Shown here piece after piece: positions 43,255-54,208 of a DNA stretch of 64,000 nucleotides (position 1 is its first letter; each line of letters starts with the position of its first letter). The stretch is from NCBI GenBank assembly GCA_013407085.1, contig JACCGJ010001714.1:1-64000 (forward strand). The letters run 5' to 3'. This DNA comes from Atriophallophorus winterbourni (Eukaryota; Platyhelminthes; Trematoda; Plagiorchiida; Microphallidae). The notes under the pieces were generated by a model. That model was not told where the DNA came from and did no database searches. It saw nothing but the letters and a program-made list of their open reading frames with translations. The translations under genes were made by a program, and so were the position numbers.

Positions 43255-44569
43255 CTTGGCTGGGCTCTCTCTGGTCGTGCAATGGACGGCATACGGTATT
43301 GCAGTAGAAAGTTATCAATGAATACGTCCAAGGCTTGGAAGCTCCCAGGATTGGCTGAGTGAATAGCACTCTTGATAATTTTCACAAGATTCTCTGCAGC
43401 GCCATTGGAACATGGATTGAATAAGAATTGCAGAGCTTGGTGGTCCGTGACAATCTGGAATCGTATTCCGAATAGATATTTGTAAAGTCGCTTGACCGCC
43501 CAGAATATCGCTAGTGCCTCCTTTTGTGTTTGTGAGTATCCTCGTTCTGCTTGGTTCAACAATCGGGATATACGGATGATCGGAAACCCTTCCTGCTCCA
43601 ACACAGCACCAATTCCGACGTCCGATGCATCTTTGATCAAAGTGGTGGGTTTTATAGGCGAAAACGCCACCAGTACTGGTTGGTCCACGATAGCTTGAAT
43701 CAAGGTGCTCAACACTGACTCCAGTTCATCATTCCATTTCCACTTTTCTGCATGCTGAGCAAGAAATAGCGGTTGTGCCCGGGCTGCGAAATTCGGAATA
43801 AATCGTGAGTAGTATTGAAGACAATCCATGATTGATCGCAGTTTGCATTGGTCACTTGGTGATTGCACATTAGCAAGTGCATCGTATCGAGTAGGATTTG
43901 GTCGGTATCCTTCGGAATCTATCACGTAGCCAAGAAATTGTAGTTCATTGACTCGGAACACGCATTTTGACGGCTTGATTGCTACGTTTTCAGCTGCAAG
44001 TCGTTCCATCAGTGCCAATAGTCTTTGGTCGTGTTCCTAATGCGTTCTCCCGTAGGTAATAAGATCGTCCTGGTAGGCTCGGACTCCTGGTAGGCCTTGG
44101 ATCACCTTATCAATTGCCGATTGGAATATGCCTGAGGACACATGCAATCCGAATAGGAGAAAATTGAATTGAAATAAATCCCATGGAGTATTGATTGTCG
44201 TCAGTGGTTTTGACTTCTATTCGAGTGGTACTTGCAAATATGCATTCGCAAGGTCAATCTTTGAGAATATCTTACTACCGTGAATTGCCCTCATAAAGTC
44301 TTCCGGCTCTTCTGTTTTCGCGGCACAACGCTTCAGTCTCGGGTTAAGTGTTAGTCTGTAGTCGCCGCGTATTCTCGGTGTCTTTCCATCGCTTTTCACA
44401 GCTACAACAATAGGTGTTGCCTATGCTGACGAACCAACTGGAGAAATGATGCCAGTGCTTTCCAACTTCTTCAGGGTATTGGAGACGCCGTCTCTTACAC
44501 CATAAGGCAAAATTCTACGTTTCACTAATATCGGATCACCTTCAACTTCCAGTGTTGCTGGCTCTACCT
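43197..44569 (-). pseudogene. inner Gypsy reverse transcriptase-RNase H
   Basis: Reverse transcriptase motifs in order: ILPYGVRDGVSNTLKKLESTGI, RIRGDYRLTLNPRL, FSKIDLANAYLQVPLE, FNFLLFGL and catalytic YQDDLITYG (the YQDD variant seen in several Gypsy lineages). Thumb and RNase H follow in 44018-43197: AIKPSKCVFRVNELQFLGY, IMDCLQYYSRFIPNFA, IKDASDVGIGAVLEQEG, YSQTQKEALAIFWAVKRLYKY and VTDHQALQFLFNP. That last motif fuses directly to CSNGAAENLVKIIKSAIHS, an integrase C-terminal motif, so most of RNase H end and integrase core are deleted. Stops occur at about 44400, 44218 and 44037. Confidence 0.82.
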
Positions 44570-45795
44570 TCATGCCACAAGTGTTCGTTGAACATTGGAC
44601 GACAAATTTTCGTAGGAGGACTGAATTTGTTCTCCTGAATTCTCAACGGGCACAACATTCAGCGATACAGGATGCTTGAGGGCTCGCAGGGCTTTCAGAC
44701 CGATGATTGCTAGACTGCTTCTAGATACCAAGAATCGTACTGGAATTGAAATCTCCTTGTCTTGTTTCACAAATAAAGTGGTTCCACCTGTCAGTGGCAA
44801 ATTGTGTCCGGTAACGCCACGAAGTTTAACGTCGGTCGGTTGCACATGCGCCTCTGGGGCCACCCGGTTTAAGATTTCGGCGGGAATGACTGATTCACTG
44901 CTACTGGTATCGACGATGAATTCAGCAGTTTCACTTGAATCAAACTGCGAGGATTTGTAGATGAATTGTTGTGCTGGACTCTTCAGTTGCAGAACATAAG
45001 TTGAACCGTCATCCTCCTGATTGACAACTGGATTCTGTTGGGTCAGGTTGAATTGTTTACTCCGACAAACCTTCTTTATATGTCCGCTCTTACAGCATCC
45101 ATGGCACACTGCATTGCGAAATCGACAAGTTGACCGCAAGTGAAGATCACCACACGACATGCACTTACGGTCTTGTCTCGGGCTTGGTTTTCACTTGTCT
45201 TGTTGGCCTGGTGCCGGTGTCTTGGCTGATTGGATCTGAGTAAACTTTTCTGAAAGAACACGGCACCTTGTTCGGTTGTCGCAGCAGTCACATCATCTCG
45301 CTGCTCACAGATTTCACGGGCTTCGGCGTAGGTCAGGTCAGGTTTCATCAGCATTTTTCTTTGTAGGTCAACATTGCTAATACCAGCAATGAGACTATCC
45401 CTCAAATTATCTTCTAATAGATCACAGAATTCACATTTAGCAGCCTGTTTCTGTAGAATAAGGATGAACTCACGGCAGCTTGTATTAGGATTTCGGACCA
45501 GTGTGTTGAATTTTGCTCGTTCGGTAGCTTCGAAATTCACCGGCATGACATGCTTCAGTAGGAGCGTCTTCAAATCTTGGAACGGCAGTGATGCAGGAGC
45601 CTTTGAATAGAATAGGTTCTTAAGTAACGAATATAATTCACGTCCCCCGTAGGTCAAAAAAATGTTGACTTATTCTCTGGCTTGACGTCCTTCCGAATAT
45701 TGCTCCACAGCTCGAATCGTTCCACCCACTCTTCAATTTCTCCAGGATTAGAATGAAGATTTAATGGTTCAAGAGTCGGTTGATCCATCCTGCTC
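44570..45795 (-). pseudogene. inner Gypsy gag and protease, frameshifted
   Basis: Gag starts MDQPTLEPLNLHSNPGEIEE (45790), loses frame at about 45655 and continues in 45657-45076 (SLPFQDLKTLLLKHVMP, KFNTLVRNPNTSCREFI, LTYAEAREICEQRD). In the next frame (45160-44570) come two Cys/His knuckles, CGDLHLRSTC and CHGCCKSGHIKKVC, and then the protease. Its active-site triplet reads DTSSSESVIP, i.e. DTS instead of the usual DTG or DTGS, followed by IIGLKALRAL. Confidence 0.8.
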
Positions 45796-45807
45796 GCGAC
45801 GCCAAAT

Positions 45808-46115
45808 TGTAATGGAATTGAATTGAAATGCGAATCCCAACAGAAATCGAATTGAGAAGTCACGGCACGGCAAACAGAATGTAATGTGTTTAACGGGTGA
45901 GTTGATTATGTACCAAAATCGTATTCAACAGATGAATATTGTTCACTGAGTTATCCAACAGAAAATCGGAGGGATGCGAGTGATAACGATAACAGAAAAT
46001 CGATAAATCAATATGGCGTTATCGGCAATCGAAACTTGACATCCTGTTGGAGGAGAGGTCAGCCAACCAGCTCAGCTTGCATCGTAGAGGGTAGGATTTG
46101 CGGAACCACACCACA
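45808..46115 (-). repeat. 5' LTR of inner Gypsy (right LTR)
   Basis: The same 308 bp as the left LTR with about ten substitutions. On the element strand it precedes the TGGCGTCGCGAG primer site and gag. Confidence 0.92.
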
Positions 46116-46120
46116 GAAAT

Positions 46121-47470
46121 TTCTACAGTCCGTCATTCCCCCTTGGATCTACAGCAGCTAACCCTTGCTCAACAGAACGACCCGGAGCTCTAACAGTACG
46201 ACACATCATCATTTTCTAGTGTTCGACAAATTCCCGTGCCCAATTTAAACGTGCACATATTGTGTGATTTTTCTACGACCCAACCCCGTCCTTTGGTTCC
46301 ACATTCATTCATACGAATAGTTTTTGATAAAATCTACGGTTTATCTCATCCCGGTATCCACGCTACTCTCAAACTTATCAGCGGGCGGTTTATCTGGCCG
46401 AGTATGCATAAAGAGATTCAATCATGGACTTAATCTTGCATCCAGTGTCAACGCAGCAAATTCCAGCCTCATACCATCAGCGCCCCTGGATTATTTCCTC
46501 TACCGCGCGAACGTTTCCAACATGTCCACATCGATCTGGTAGGTCCCATGGCTATATCCAATGGTTTTACATACATTCTTACTTGTATTGATCGCTTCAT
46601 CCGTTGGCCCATAGCTGTTTCTATTCCTGACATTAGTGCGGAAACGGTGGCGAAAACTTTCCTGCAAAGCTGGATTAGCAACTTTGGTGTTCCATCAACC
46701 ATAACCACTGACCGTGGATCCTAATTTTACTCAACCCTGTTTCGTAAGTTAAATAACCTTCTTGGTACGAACCACATTCAAACTACAGCATATCATCCCT
46801 GTGCTAATGGTCTGGTAGAAAGATTTCATTGCCAGTCGAAGGCTGCGTTGATGTATCATGGAAATATAAAGTATTGTGCAGAGCATTTGCCATTAATTCT
46901 TCTCGGTATCCGTACGTCTGTGAAAGAAGATCTTGGTTGTTCTGCGGCTGAGTTATTATATGGCATGATACTCCGTCTCCCAGGTGAGTTGATCGCATCA
47001 CCTGACGTTTCAATTGACGTTAGCATTACTCATTACGTCAATCTTTTACGAACATTCATACATTAATTACGCGTAACTCCTACCCGTTCCAATAACCGTC
47101 TTTTTTATCTTCCTACCGATTTCCGAACATGTGATTTTGTTTTTGTTTGAACGGATCAGGTTCGTAGACCCCTTCAACCTCCCTACAGTGGCCCTTTCAG
47201 AGTAATCAGCAGACATGCGAAGTATTTTATCATCGACAAGAATGGTGAGCACGACGCCGTCAGCATTGATCGTCTCAAAGTCGCCTATGTTGAGTCTGCT
47301 GTCTCTTTCGAACATGACGCTGTTCCCACCAAGATTGAAAGCACTGCTGAGACTGCAGTTATTCAATTTCTACCCACTCCCTCAAATTCAAGTGAACATT
47401 CATCACAGTCCACACAGTCTACCCAACCATGTATATACTCACCCCCATCTGTCCCCAAACTCGAGTAACT
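46121..47470 (+). pseudogene. outer Gypsy integrase
   Basis: Continues the outer element after the GAAAT target. The HHCC zinc domain is readable ([21 protein letters not shown]) with a stop at 46430-46432. The catalytic core follows in shifting frames: [45 protein letters not shown] (D, D, E all recognisable). After a stop near 47064, the C-terminal domain RRPLQPPYSGPFRVI and DAVSIDRLKVAYVE is read to the stop at 47468-47470. Confidence 0.8.
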
Positions 47471-47577
47471 CGTCCCGGTCGTACCGTCAGGTGGCCCGCT
47501 AACTAACCGACTTCTCCCAATGACGTTTTCGAGCGTTTGCATCCTCTTTTCCAACGCTCTAGGAGGACAGTATTATA

Positions 47578-47882
47578 GTGTTTTCCATTTGCATAACTTT
47601 TACTGCGCTTGTTTTACTGCTTATGCCGAGTAGCGGTTTATGTACAGATAAAGCGCGTGGTTTTTGGATTACACGTGGCGTTACGCATCTCTTGTTCTGT
47701 TTTGAGACAAGCTCCATCCATTGTCGTGAATGTGCTGGAGTTCATGTGTTCTGTGGTTGCGTGATCTGAACTAGATCGGAATAGCATTGTGTTTCAACTA
47801 TGAACTATAAACTGCTAGTGGTAACTCTCCTAGTTGCCCAGTCTTATTTATTACTTTATCTAGACTAGGTTTACCACTACAA
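47578..47882 (+). repeat. 3' LTR of outer Gypsy
   Basis: Begins TGTTTTCCATTTGC after the purine tract region and ends GGTTTACCACTACA. It is uninterrupted and serves as the reference for the truncated, inserted 5' LTR. Confidence 0.8.
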
Positions 47883-48013
47883 ATATAATTTCTTCTGCAC
47901 GAATCCTGCGGTAGTTTATCCCAATGAGCCTGAAAAGTGTTTCCAGAAGTCTATTCGACATCGCTTCCTAGCCAGTTTAAGTGAATGGACTCGGGTGCCC
48001 AGCTATATATATA

Positions 48014-49013
48014 NNNNNNNNNNNNNNNNNNNNNNNNNNNNNNNNNNNNNNNNNNNNNNNNNNNNNNNNNNNNNNNNNNNNNNNNNNNNNNNNNNNNNNN
48101 NNNNNNNNNNNNNNNNNNNNNNNNNNNNNNNNNNNNNNNNNNNNNNNNNNNNNNNNNNNNNNNNNNNNNNNNNNNNNNNNNNNNNNNNNNNNNNNNNNNN
48201 NNNNNNNNNNNNNNNNNNNNNNNNNNNNNNNNNNNNNNNNNNNNNNNNNNNNNNNNNNNNNNNNNNNNNNNNNNNNNNNNNNNNNNNNNNNNNNNNNNNN
48301 NNNNNNNNNNNNNNNNNNNNNNNNNNNNNNNNNNNNNNNNNNNNNNNNNNNNNNNNNNNNNNNNNNNNNNNNNNNNNNNNNNNNNNNNNNNNNNNNNNNN
48401 NNNNNNNNNNNNNNNNNNNNNNNNNNNNNNNNNNNNNNNNNNNNNNNNNNNNNNNNNNNNNNNNNNNNNNNNNNNNNNNNNNNNNNNNNNNNNNNNNNNN
48501 NNNNNNNNNNNNNNNNNNNNNNNNNNNNNNNNNNNNNNNNNNNNNNNNNNNNNNNNNNNNNNNNNNNNNNNNNNNNNNNNNNNNNNNNNNNNNNNNNNNN
48601 NNNNNNNNNNNNNNNNNNNNNNNNNNNNNNNNNNNNNNNNNNNNNNNNNNNNNNNNNNNNNNNNNNNNNNNNNNNNNNNNNNNNNNNNNNNNNNNNNNNN
48701 NNNNNNNNNNNNNNNNNNNNNNNNNNNNNNNNNNNNNNNNNNNNNNNNNNNNNNNNNNNNNNNNNNNNNNNNNNNNNNNNNNNNNNNNNNNNNNNNNNNN
48801 NNNNNNNNNNNNNNNNNNNNNNNNNNNNNNNNNNNNNNNNNNNNNNNNNNNNNNNNNNNNNNNNNNNNNNNNNNNNNNNNNNNNNNNNNNNNNNNNNNNN
48901 NNNNNNNNNNNNNNNNNNNNNNNNNNNNNNNNNNNNNNNNNNNNNNNNNNNNNNNNNNNNNNNNNNNNNNNNNNNNNNNNNNNNNNNNNNNNNNNNNNNN
49001 NNNNNNNNNNNNN
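48014..49013. other. assembly gap (1000 N)
   Basis: Exactly 1000 N bases preceded by a TATATATATA stretch. The round length indicates a placeholder, so the true distance is unknown and the sequences on the two sides may not be as close as drawn. Confidence 0.99.
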
Positions 49014-49560
49014 GTATTGTCTGTGACGTGAGTTACGCGTAGTCCACCCGTTTCTTATTTCGATAAATTCAAAACAACGATTGGGATATTCTACGGTACT
49101 GTAATTAACAACAATTACAACAAAAATAACTATACAAACCTTAATTGTATAGGAACGTCACAGCAACAATGGAGCCAAATACTCCAGAATCAAATTCAAT
49201 TCAAACAAAAGACGACCTGATATAAAATAAGAAGAATCGATTTACCAAAATGTCGTCCAATTTTTGTGACAAGCAAAAATGACACTCAAAATAGCGTCCA
49301 AATTCAAGCAAAATATTGAAGCCCAAAATGGCAACAAAATTCCGCAACAATGACCGACAATGGCAGAAACAATAAATTAAAACAAACATTTGACCGAAGT
49401 CGTGTAAAGAAAAGATTTACAATAACAGAAATGATTACAAAAAGAAAAGTTTTATATCAAAATACTGTAGGAAAATTAAACACAAGCAAAATCTATTTCA
49501 CAAAATTCAGGTTTTGTAACTAGGTTCAAAATAAAAGAAATGTTAAAGGGAAAGGAAGAA
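49014..49560. other. AT-rich region without recognised features
   Basis: Very A-rich on the plus strand; no ORF with motifs and no clear repeat. Confidence 0.5.
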
Positions 49561-49564
49561 TTTC

Positions 49565-49770
49565 AAACTACTTTGAACCTTACACCTCCGACCAAATTCT
49601 TTCTAGGGCCTAACTGTACAAACCCAGAATAGCAAATGACTTTATTTAGTGGCGAGTCACACACGCCACGTCGCATTGCCATCATTGGACACATGTGGCT
49701 TTTTATAGGGAAATAGTTTGCCAGACTAAGACCCACCACGTCCTCCGGTTCTGCCACCTTTCCTTACATG
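49565..49770 (-). repeat. putative LTR of a Pao/BEL element
   Basis: Read on the minus strand, a block beginning near TGTAAGGAAAGG has a TATAAAA box (49707-49701), then about 55 bp later an AATAAA (49646-49641), as in an LTR. It lies just downstream of the Pao gag-protease frame on the same strand. Its ends are not fixed because no second copy is present. Confidence 0.5.
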
Positions 49771-49931
49771 AAGCTTATTCGTGCATTCCCAGCCGAACGA
49801 GCCTTGTGTATTTCATCCTCAAATAGCGACATCTTGCGCCATCTAAACAACTCTAATCTGCAAATTGAAATAAGTGTATCCGGTTTCCGAAACACAAATG
49901 ACTCATCGGGTACACAACCGAACGTCTTGCG

Positions 49932-50933
49932 TCAATCATATGAATTGTCTCGCCGACCATCTGTCGCCCCCACTTCGGCTGATTCACTGTCATGTGAACC
50001 AGGCCTACTATTCATTTTGGCTGATTTGGTGTCAGGTGAGCCAGGCTTAGTCTCAATCTGATCCGAATTAGTGTCGGGAAATTCAGTCACAATTTCCGAC
50101 TGAGCTAATTTAGTGTCAGGTAACTCAGCTTCCTGATCACAAGCGACAACACAAAGGTCATTATCCTCAGACGTTTCACACGCAGGCCCCTGCAATATCC
50201 AACCCAGCAATGTCTTCGTTGCGAACGGACGGCCTCTTCCACCGAGCCGCTGTTCTAACGCCCAGTGTGCTTCAGGAACGTCACAACCAATCAGCACTGT
50301 CACCGGCTGATCATGAACGCCAAATAATTTAACGCCCTTTAAATAATCATAACGTTCACGCAGAGCGCTAGTTGACGATTGGGACACATGCGGCAAGGTT
50401 TCTACGGTGTAAGCATTCGAAACCTGAATGACTTCTCCACCATCTGCAGAAAGAATATTTAAGTTCAGACGGGAGCAGTTCATTACCCGTTGATGGCCCA
50501 AAGTTGTAAGCGACACCTGAGCAGGGCACTTCGGCATATTGTATTTTTTAACGAATTCACTAAGAATTAAGGTGGCATCTGAACCACCATCCAGGAGCGC
50601 TACTGCGTCAATAAGTCCGGACGACGTTTCGATCTTGACAGGCACGGATCCTAAACATACCCTGGCACTTAATGCCGCGTGACTGCAATTGATGTTTGCC
50701 GGCGGATTTCTTACCGGTTGATCGTTATGCAGGAGCGTGTGGTGCCGACCGCCACAATTCTCTGCAGTGCATCGAGATCCACTCATACAATTGGCAGACC
50801 TATGGAACTGCCGAAGGCATAGGAAACAAGCCGATACCCGTTTGGCCAGATCCCAACGACTCTTTACGTCGAGATTCTTAAATTCGATGCACTGATGTAA
50901 TTTGTGCGGTCCCTTGCAATTACAGCATTCCAA
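49932..50933 (-). CDS. Pao/BEL gag-protease fragment
   Basis: A 333-residue open frame. The N-terminus has gag zinc knuckles typical of Pao/BEL (CCNCKGPHKLHQC, CFLCLRQFHRSANC, CTAENCGGRHHTLLH). The aspartic protease of the DUF1758 type follows from about residue 85: VALLDGGSDATLILSEF with the active-site motif in the variant form DGGS. GVHDQPVTVLIGCDVPEAHW and TLLGWILQGP come next. The last 60 residues are a degenerate repeat of ELPDTKLAQSE-like units (PDT, SPDTKSA, SHDSESA). The reverse transcriptase, RNase H and integrase expected after this are absent; sequence passes to the putative LTR. The open frame is a remnant, not a complete gene. Confidence 0.8.
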   Translation of the reverse strand: MECCNCKGPHKLHQCIEFKNLDVKSRWDLAKRVSACFLCLRQFHRSANCMSGSRCTAENCGGRHHTLLHNDQPVRNPPANINCSHAALSARVCLGSVPVKIETSSGLIDAVALLDGGSDATLILSEFVKKYNMPKCPAQVSLTTLGHQRVMNCSRLNLNILSADGGEVIQVSNAYTVETLPHVSQSSTSALRERYDYLKGVKLFGVHDQPVTVLIGCDVPEAHWALEQRLGGRGRPFATKTLLGWILQGPACETSEDNDLCVVACDQEAELPDTKLAQSEIVTEFPDTNSDQIETKPGSPDTKSAKMNSRPGSHDSESAEVGATDGRRDNSYD

Positions 50934-50962
50934 GCTGTTTATGGATCTGCCAACAAGGGCAG

Positions 50963-50990
<28 letters not shown>
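50963..50990. repeat. (AT)n microsatellite
   Basis: A pure AT run of about 28 bp at the junction between the Pao remnant and LINE A copy 2, preceded by an ATCTGCC/GGCAGAT inverted repeat. Confidence 0.95.
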
Positions 50991-50993
<3 letters not shown>

Positions 50994-52457
50994 TTGAGGA
51001 GCGTCCTTTTCATCAAAAGGCCACGTTTACAAATGCGAATGTTAAAGGCCTGTCTGCCCAAAACATCCCTGGTCCGCAAAAAGATACGAAGCCAAAGCCA
51101 CCTGCTCACCCGAAGGATCAGCGAAAACCCTCAAGTTCAAAACCAAAAGTCATGGTGCAAAACACTCCCAAAGTGGACATAATAGGTATTTGATCTAAGG
51201 TAGTTGAAACGTCCAGCAACCAGCGAAAGCGCCAAACACACAGAGTACATTCAGTCCATGTACTAAGCGTGATTTGCACCAACGTAAACGAAACGAGTGC
51301 CACCTTAATAGTGGCAGGCTAAAGCACGATAAAGAAGAATGCAAAAGGTTGTGCATCAACATGGACTTGGAGATAGTTAAACCACTATCATTGATACGAC
51401 TAAGTCGTAAACCTACTTCTTTAAATCTGGACCAGCCAAGATTGCTTAGAATCACTGTTCACTCTGAAAGGGATCTTGATAACATCTTACTATCAGCTTC
51501 TCTACTGCATAAGGAGCGTTTAGAGACCACTGCAAGGATCTTTTCTGATGTGCCCTGGTGCGAAATGGCCCGAAAGGACCAGAAACAAAACCAAACGAAA
51601 CAGTATAATCCTTTTGGGAGTTCCAGAAGCTGATGAAGCAACTGATAAAGCGGTGCAGCGCAAACACGATCAGTTACAATGGAGATTCGTCAGTGATATA
51701 CTTGGTTTGCATGATGTAACTGTGACGGACACGTACCGCATCCCCAAATCTACGAATTATAAGGTCATCGGTCTTGAGCCCCTTAAAATAACGTTCTTGC
51801 GTAATGATATGTTGAACACGGTCAAAACTCGTTGGGAAAATGGCCGCAGAATAATCCCGCGAGAAATTAGACTAGGTGCGTCGAAACACCATATTGGATA
51901 GATGCACCACTAAGTTCAATAGAAACACTACCAAGTCAATCAGTTGTTGACGTCTCAGAAACAATTTCAGCCGATACGATAGATCACTGTGTTTCAACAG
52001 TACAACTTCAAAACGATCAAGCATTCCTGCAAGCAAAAAACCTTCAGTTGCCGACTCTGGAGGAGTCGGCTTAACATATATTCTGCACTCCACTAGCCTT
52101 CTTCCCCACACCCCATCCTTGTTGATAAAAAAACTATGAAATGCATCTACACCAACGCACAATGTCTCAGAAACAAAATCGGTGAACTGCGTGCAGTTTT
52201 TCTGACATTTTCACCAGACATCATCGCCGTAACGGAAACGTGGCTGCAGATTCAGCAAACAAATAGTGAACTAGAATTACCAGGAATGTCACTTATTCGT
52301 CATGACCGTGAAACCAGAGGAGAAGTAGCTTTGTATTATACCCAAAACCTTCTGTGCCGTGAGATTACGGATCCAGACATCGTGTTACTGGATACACTCT
52401 GGTGCTCAATCCGACTAGCTAACGGCGAAGACTGTGTTTTGGAAGTAGCATATCGCC
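50991..52457 (+). pseudogene. LINE A copy 2 ORF1 and endonuclease N-terminus
   Basis: ORF1 C-terminal domain in frames 51274-51633 and 51548-51901 (RLETTARIFSDVPWCE, ILLGVPEADEATDK, YRIPKSTNYKV), with a stop where copy 1 reads on (GGATAG at 51896-51901). The endonuclease start 52136-52457 is an uninterrupted frame: KCIYTNAQCLRNKIGELRAV, FSPDIIAVTETWLQIQ and RGEVALYYTQNLLCREI. It ends at the LTR of the inserted Gypsy element. This copy keeps the leucine that is a stop in copy 1. Confidence 0.8.
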
Positions 52458-52638
52458 TGTAGTAGACCAGATTACTACAATAATGTCCCTAAGAACGTTA
52501 GAGAAAAGGCGCAGGAGATGAAAGGTTTATCGCGGTAGTCAAAACGTATACAGAGCGTTTACGATGCACGCACGAACGAACGGAAGTTAATTATTGTCAA
52601 GGTCAATATTTTGATAAGGAAAAACAAGCGGTGTTACA
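52458..52638 (-). repeat. 3' LTR of the Gypsy derivative (left)
   Basis: Plus-strand ends TGTAGTAGACCAG and GCGGTGTTACA, followed by the complement of the purine tract (TAGCCCCCCTTCC). Confidence 0.92.
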
Positions 52639-53224
52639 TAGCCCCCCTTCCAAGAAGTCTGGTCAGCGAGGACTTCTGATCTGGAGTTGCCAGTAGCGTG
52701 GCGCATGCGGGTGTCAGGTTACCCCGGGTAGGAACGTAGTCTCTCAGCAACCAGTCACATAGAAGTCAGCCAGAGCGCTCAGTCTGCGTGGGTCTATTTT
52801 CGGTGGTTCGAGAGTAGGATGTACGGTGAACCGACCAGGACTAAGCCAAGTAGCGTCTCACATGTGAGTGAACGTACTGCCGAGCCGCCTCACATGGAGT
52901 TAACAGCTGCTAGCGGGATTTTCCCGTTCGGCGTGGTCTTACTATAAACCCAATTTGAGCAGAAACAGGCTTGACAACAAGAACCAGAAGCTTCGAAAAC
53001 ACAGTCCCTGCTCAGAATTTTCTGTGTCCCGAAGGATGATAAACGGCCGCGCCAGGAGAATCGGTTGGCGCGTCAATCTGGGCTGGTAAGGACCTTGTGT
53101 GACATGACAGGCGTGTTGGAACAATTGTGCTCTTGTTGGTGGTTAGAGCTACAGGGTGAGTTGGAGGCAAGCGTAGGTGGACCAGGAAGGGTGCGCGATC
53201 AGGTAGCATCAGCGGAGGGCGTGC
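52639..53224. other. non-coding interior of the Gypsy derivative
   Basis: Starts with the purine tract complement; otherwise no motif-bearing ORF. Probably the 3' untranslated region of the element. Confidence 0.5.
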
Positions 53225-54208
53225 GTACATGAGGGAAGAAAGAAAAAGAAAAATCCCTGGTGCATGGGTTTAGGGCCACGACCGAGTGTAGGCCAAAAGA
53301 TATGAAAGTATTAACTATTTACAACAAAATCAGCGAATCGAACGGGTTGCCGTTTGGCACGTTTAGTTCCTGTAGTGGCCGACTCTAAGTTATCTGTGGG
53401 TACAGGAGGGGTAATGACCAGTGGTGCCGGGATTGGCGTTGGGTCATTTGGGATAACTTCCTCGTCCATGAAAACCTGTTTGACTCTGTCGATTGAGACA
53501 GTGTCATGCTTGCCGACACGGTCAATGGCGACCGTCTTCTGAGATCTCCCGTGTTGATCGGCGTGTGCTGATGGTAGGGGCTACCGGGAGGATGGCGACA
53601 GGCGTCAGCGATCCAGGGGTGGCGCGTGCCACGTTTTCCACAGCGGGAGGTACATGCGTACCGAGGGGATACACAGGAGGATGCGTGTATTCCAGGTTAC
53701 CGGATAGGATGGTGACAAGCGTCGGTGATCCGGGGGTGGCGCGAGCCACGATTTCCACAGCATGTGTACCTGAGAAGTAAAAAGAAAAAACTCTTTGGTG
53801 CATGGCTTTATGGCCACGACAGAGTTATAGTGATGAGGTACGTAAAGCATGCACGGGCATATACCAAGTGATAACACTTGAAAAATGTGCTACCTAGTCG
53901 GCGAACCTTACCGGTTGCCGTTTCGCTCGCCTAGCTGTTGTGGTGGCAGGCGTTGAGATAGTCGAGATTAAAGTACGGGTTATCACCGGTGGTGTTGGGT
54001 TTGGGTCTGGCGGATTAGCTAAGTCAACTGCATTGTCCATGAACGCTGGTTTGACTCTGTCAATTGAGACCGTGTCGTGTCGACCGGCGCGGTCAATCAC
54101 AATTGATTTTTGGGACCGCCGAATAATCTTAAATGGTCCATCGGAAGGAGGGTGAAGAGGTTGCTTCACCATGTCGTTTCGGAGAAAGACATACTGGCAA
54201 TGTGCCAA
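53225..54208 (-). repeat. duplicated integrase C-terminal segment with 116-bp subrepeat
   Basis: The integrase C-terminal coding region (54208-53894: NDMVKQPLHPPSDGPFKIIR, TVSIDRVKPAFMDN) is repeated in a more diverged form at about 53560-53290. Both are followed by related sequence (TTTGGTGCATGGCTTTATGG at 53794-53813 and its counterpart near 53252). Between them a 116-bp unit is present twice, starting at 53583 and 53699 (GTGGCGCG-GCCACG core). Confidence 0.7.

Larger units (their letters stand above)
42617..46115 (-). mobile_element. inner Ty3/Gypsy retrotransposon with 308-bp LTRs
   Basis: Minus-strand element inserted between RNase H and integrase of the outer Gypsy. LTRs at 42617-42924 and 45808-46115 begin TG and end CA, differ at about ten positions by eye, and are flanked by a perfect 5-bp duplication GAAAT (42612-42616, 46116-46120). 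A purine tract (GAGGGAGGAAGG on the element strand) lies next to the left LTR. Three bases inside the right LTR is TGGCGTCGCGAGCAGG, a primer site that would fit a tRNA-Ser-like 3' end. The order on the element strand is gag, protease, reverse transcriptase, RNase H, with most of the integrase deleted. Confidence 0.92.
31771..47882 (+). mobile_element. outer CsRn1-like Ty3/Gypsy retrotransposon, heavily nested
   Basis: The plus-strand element has LTRs at 31771-32175 and 47578-47882. The internal parts are gag (32262-32936), the end of gag, protease and a reverse transcriptase piece (41042-42180), RNase H (42222-42616) and integrase (46121-47470). The purine tract AGGAGGACAG lies just before the 3' LTR (47560-47569). 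Interruptions are LINE J with a CR1 inside it (about 32937-41035) and a second Gypsy element (42617-46115). The zinc finger of C-x3-H type, the gag sequence and the primer site point to the CsRn1 group known from trematodes. Many stops; inactive. Confidence 0.85.

Noticed and set aside
44218..45160. Inner Gypsy element as an endogenous retrovirus with env
   Set aside because: No env-like frame, signal peptide or transmembrane segment lies between the integrase remnant and the LTR.
47981..49042. Three long open frames of about 345 codons across the N stretch
   Set aside because: They are artefacts of translating the 1000-base assembly gap; almost every residue is unknown.
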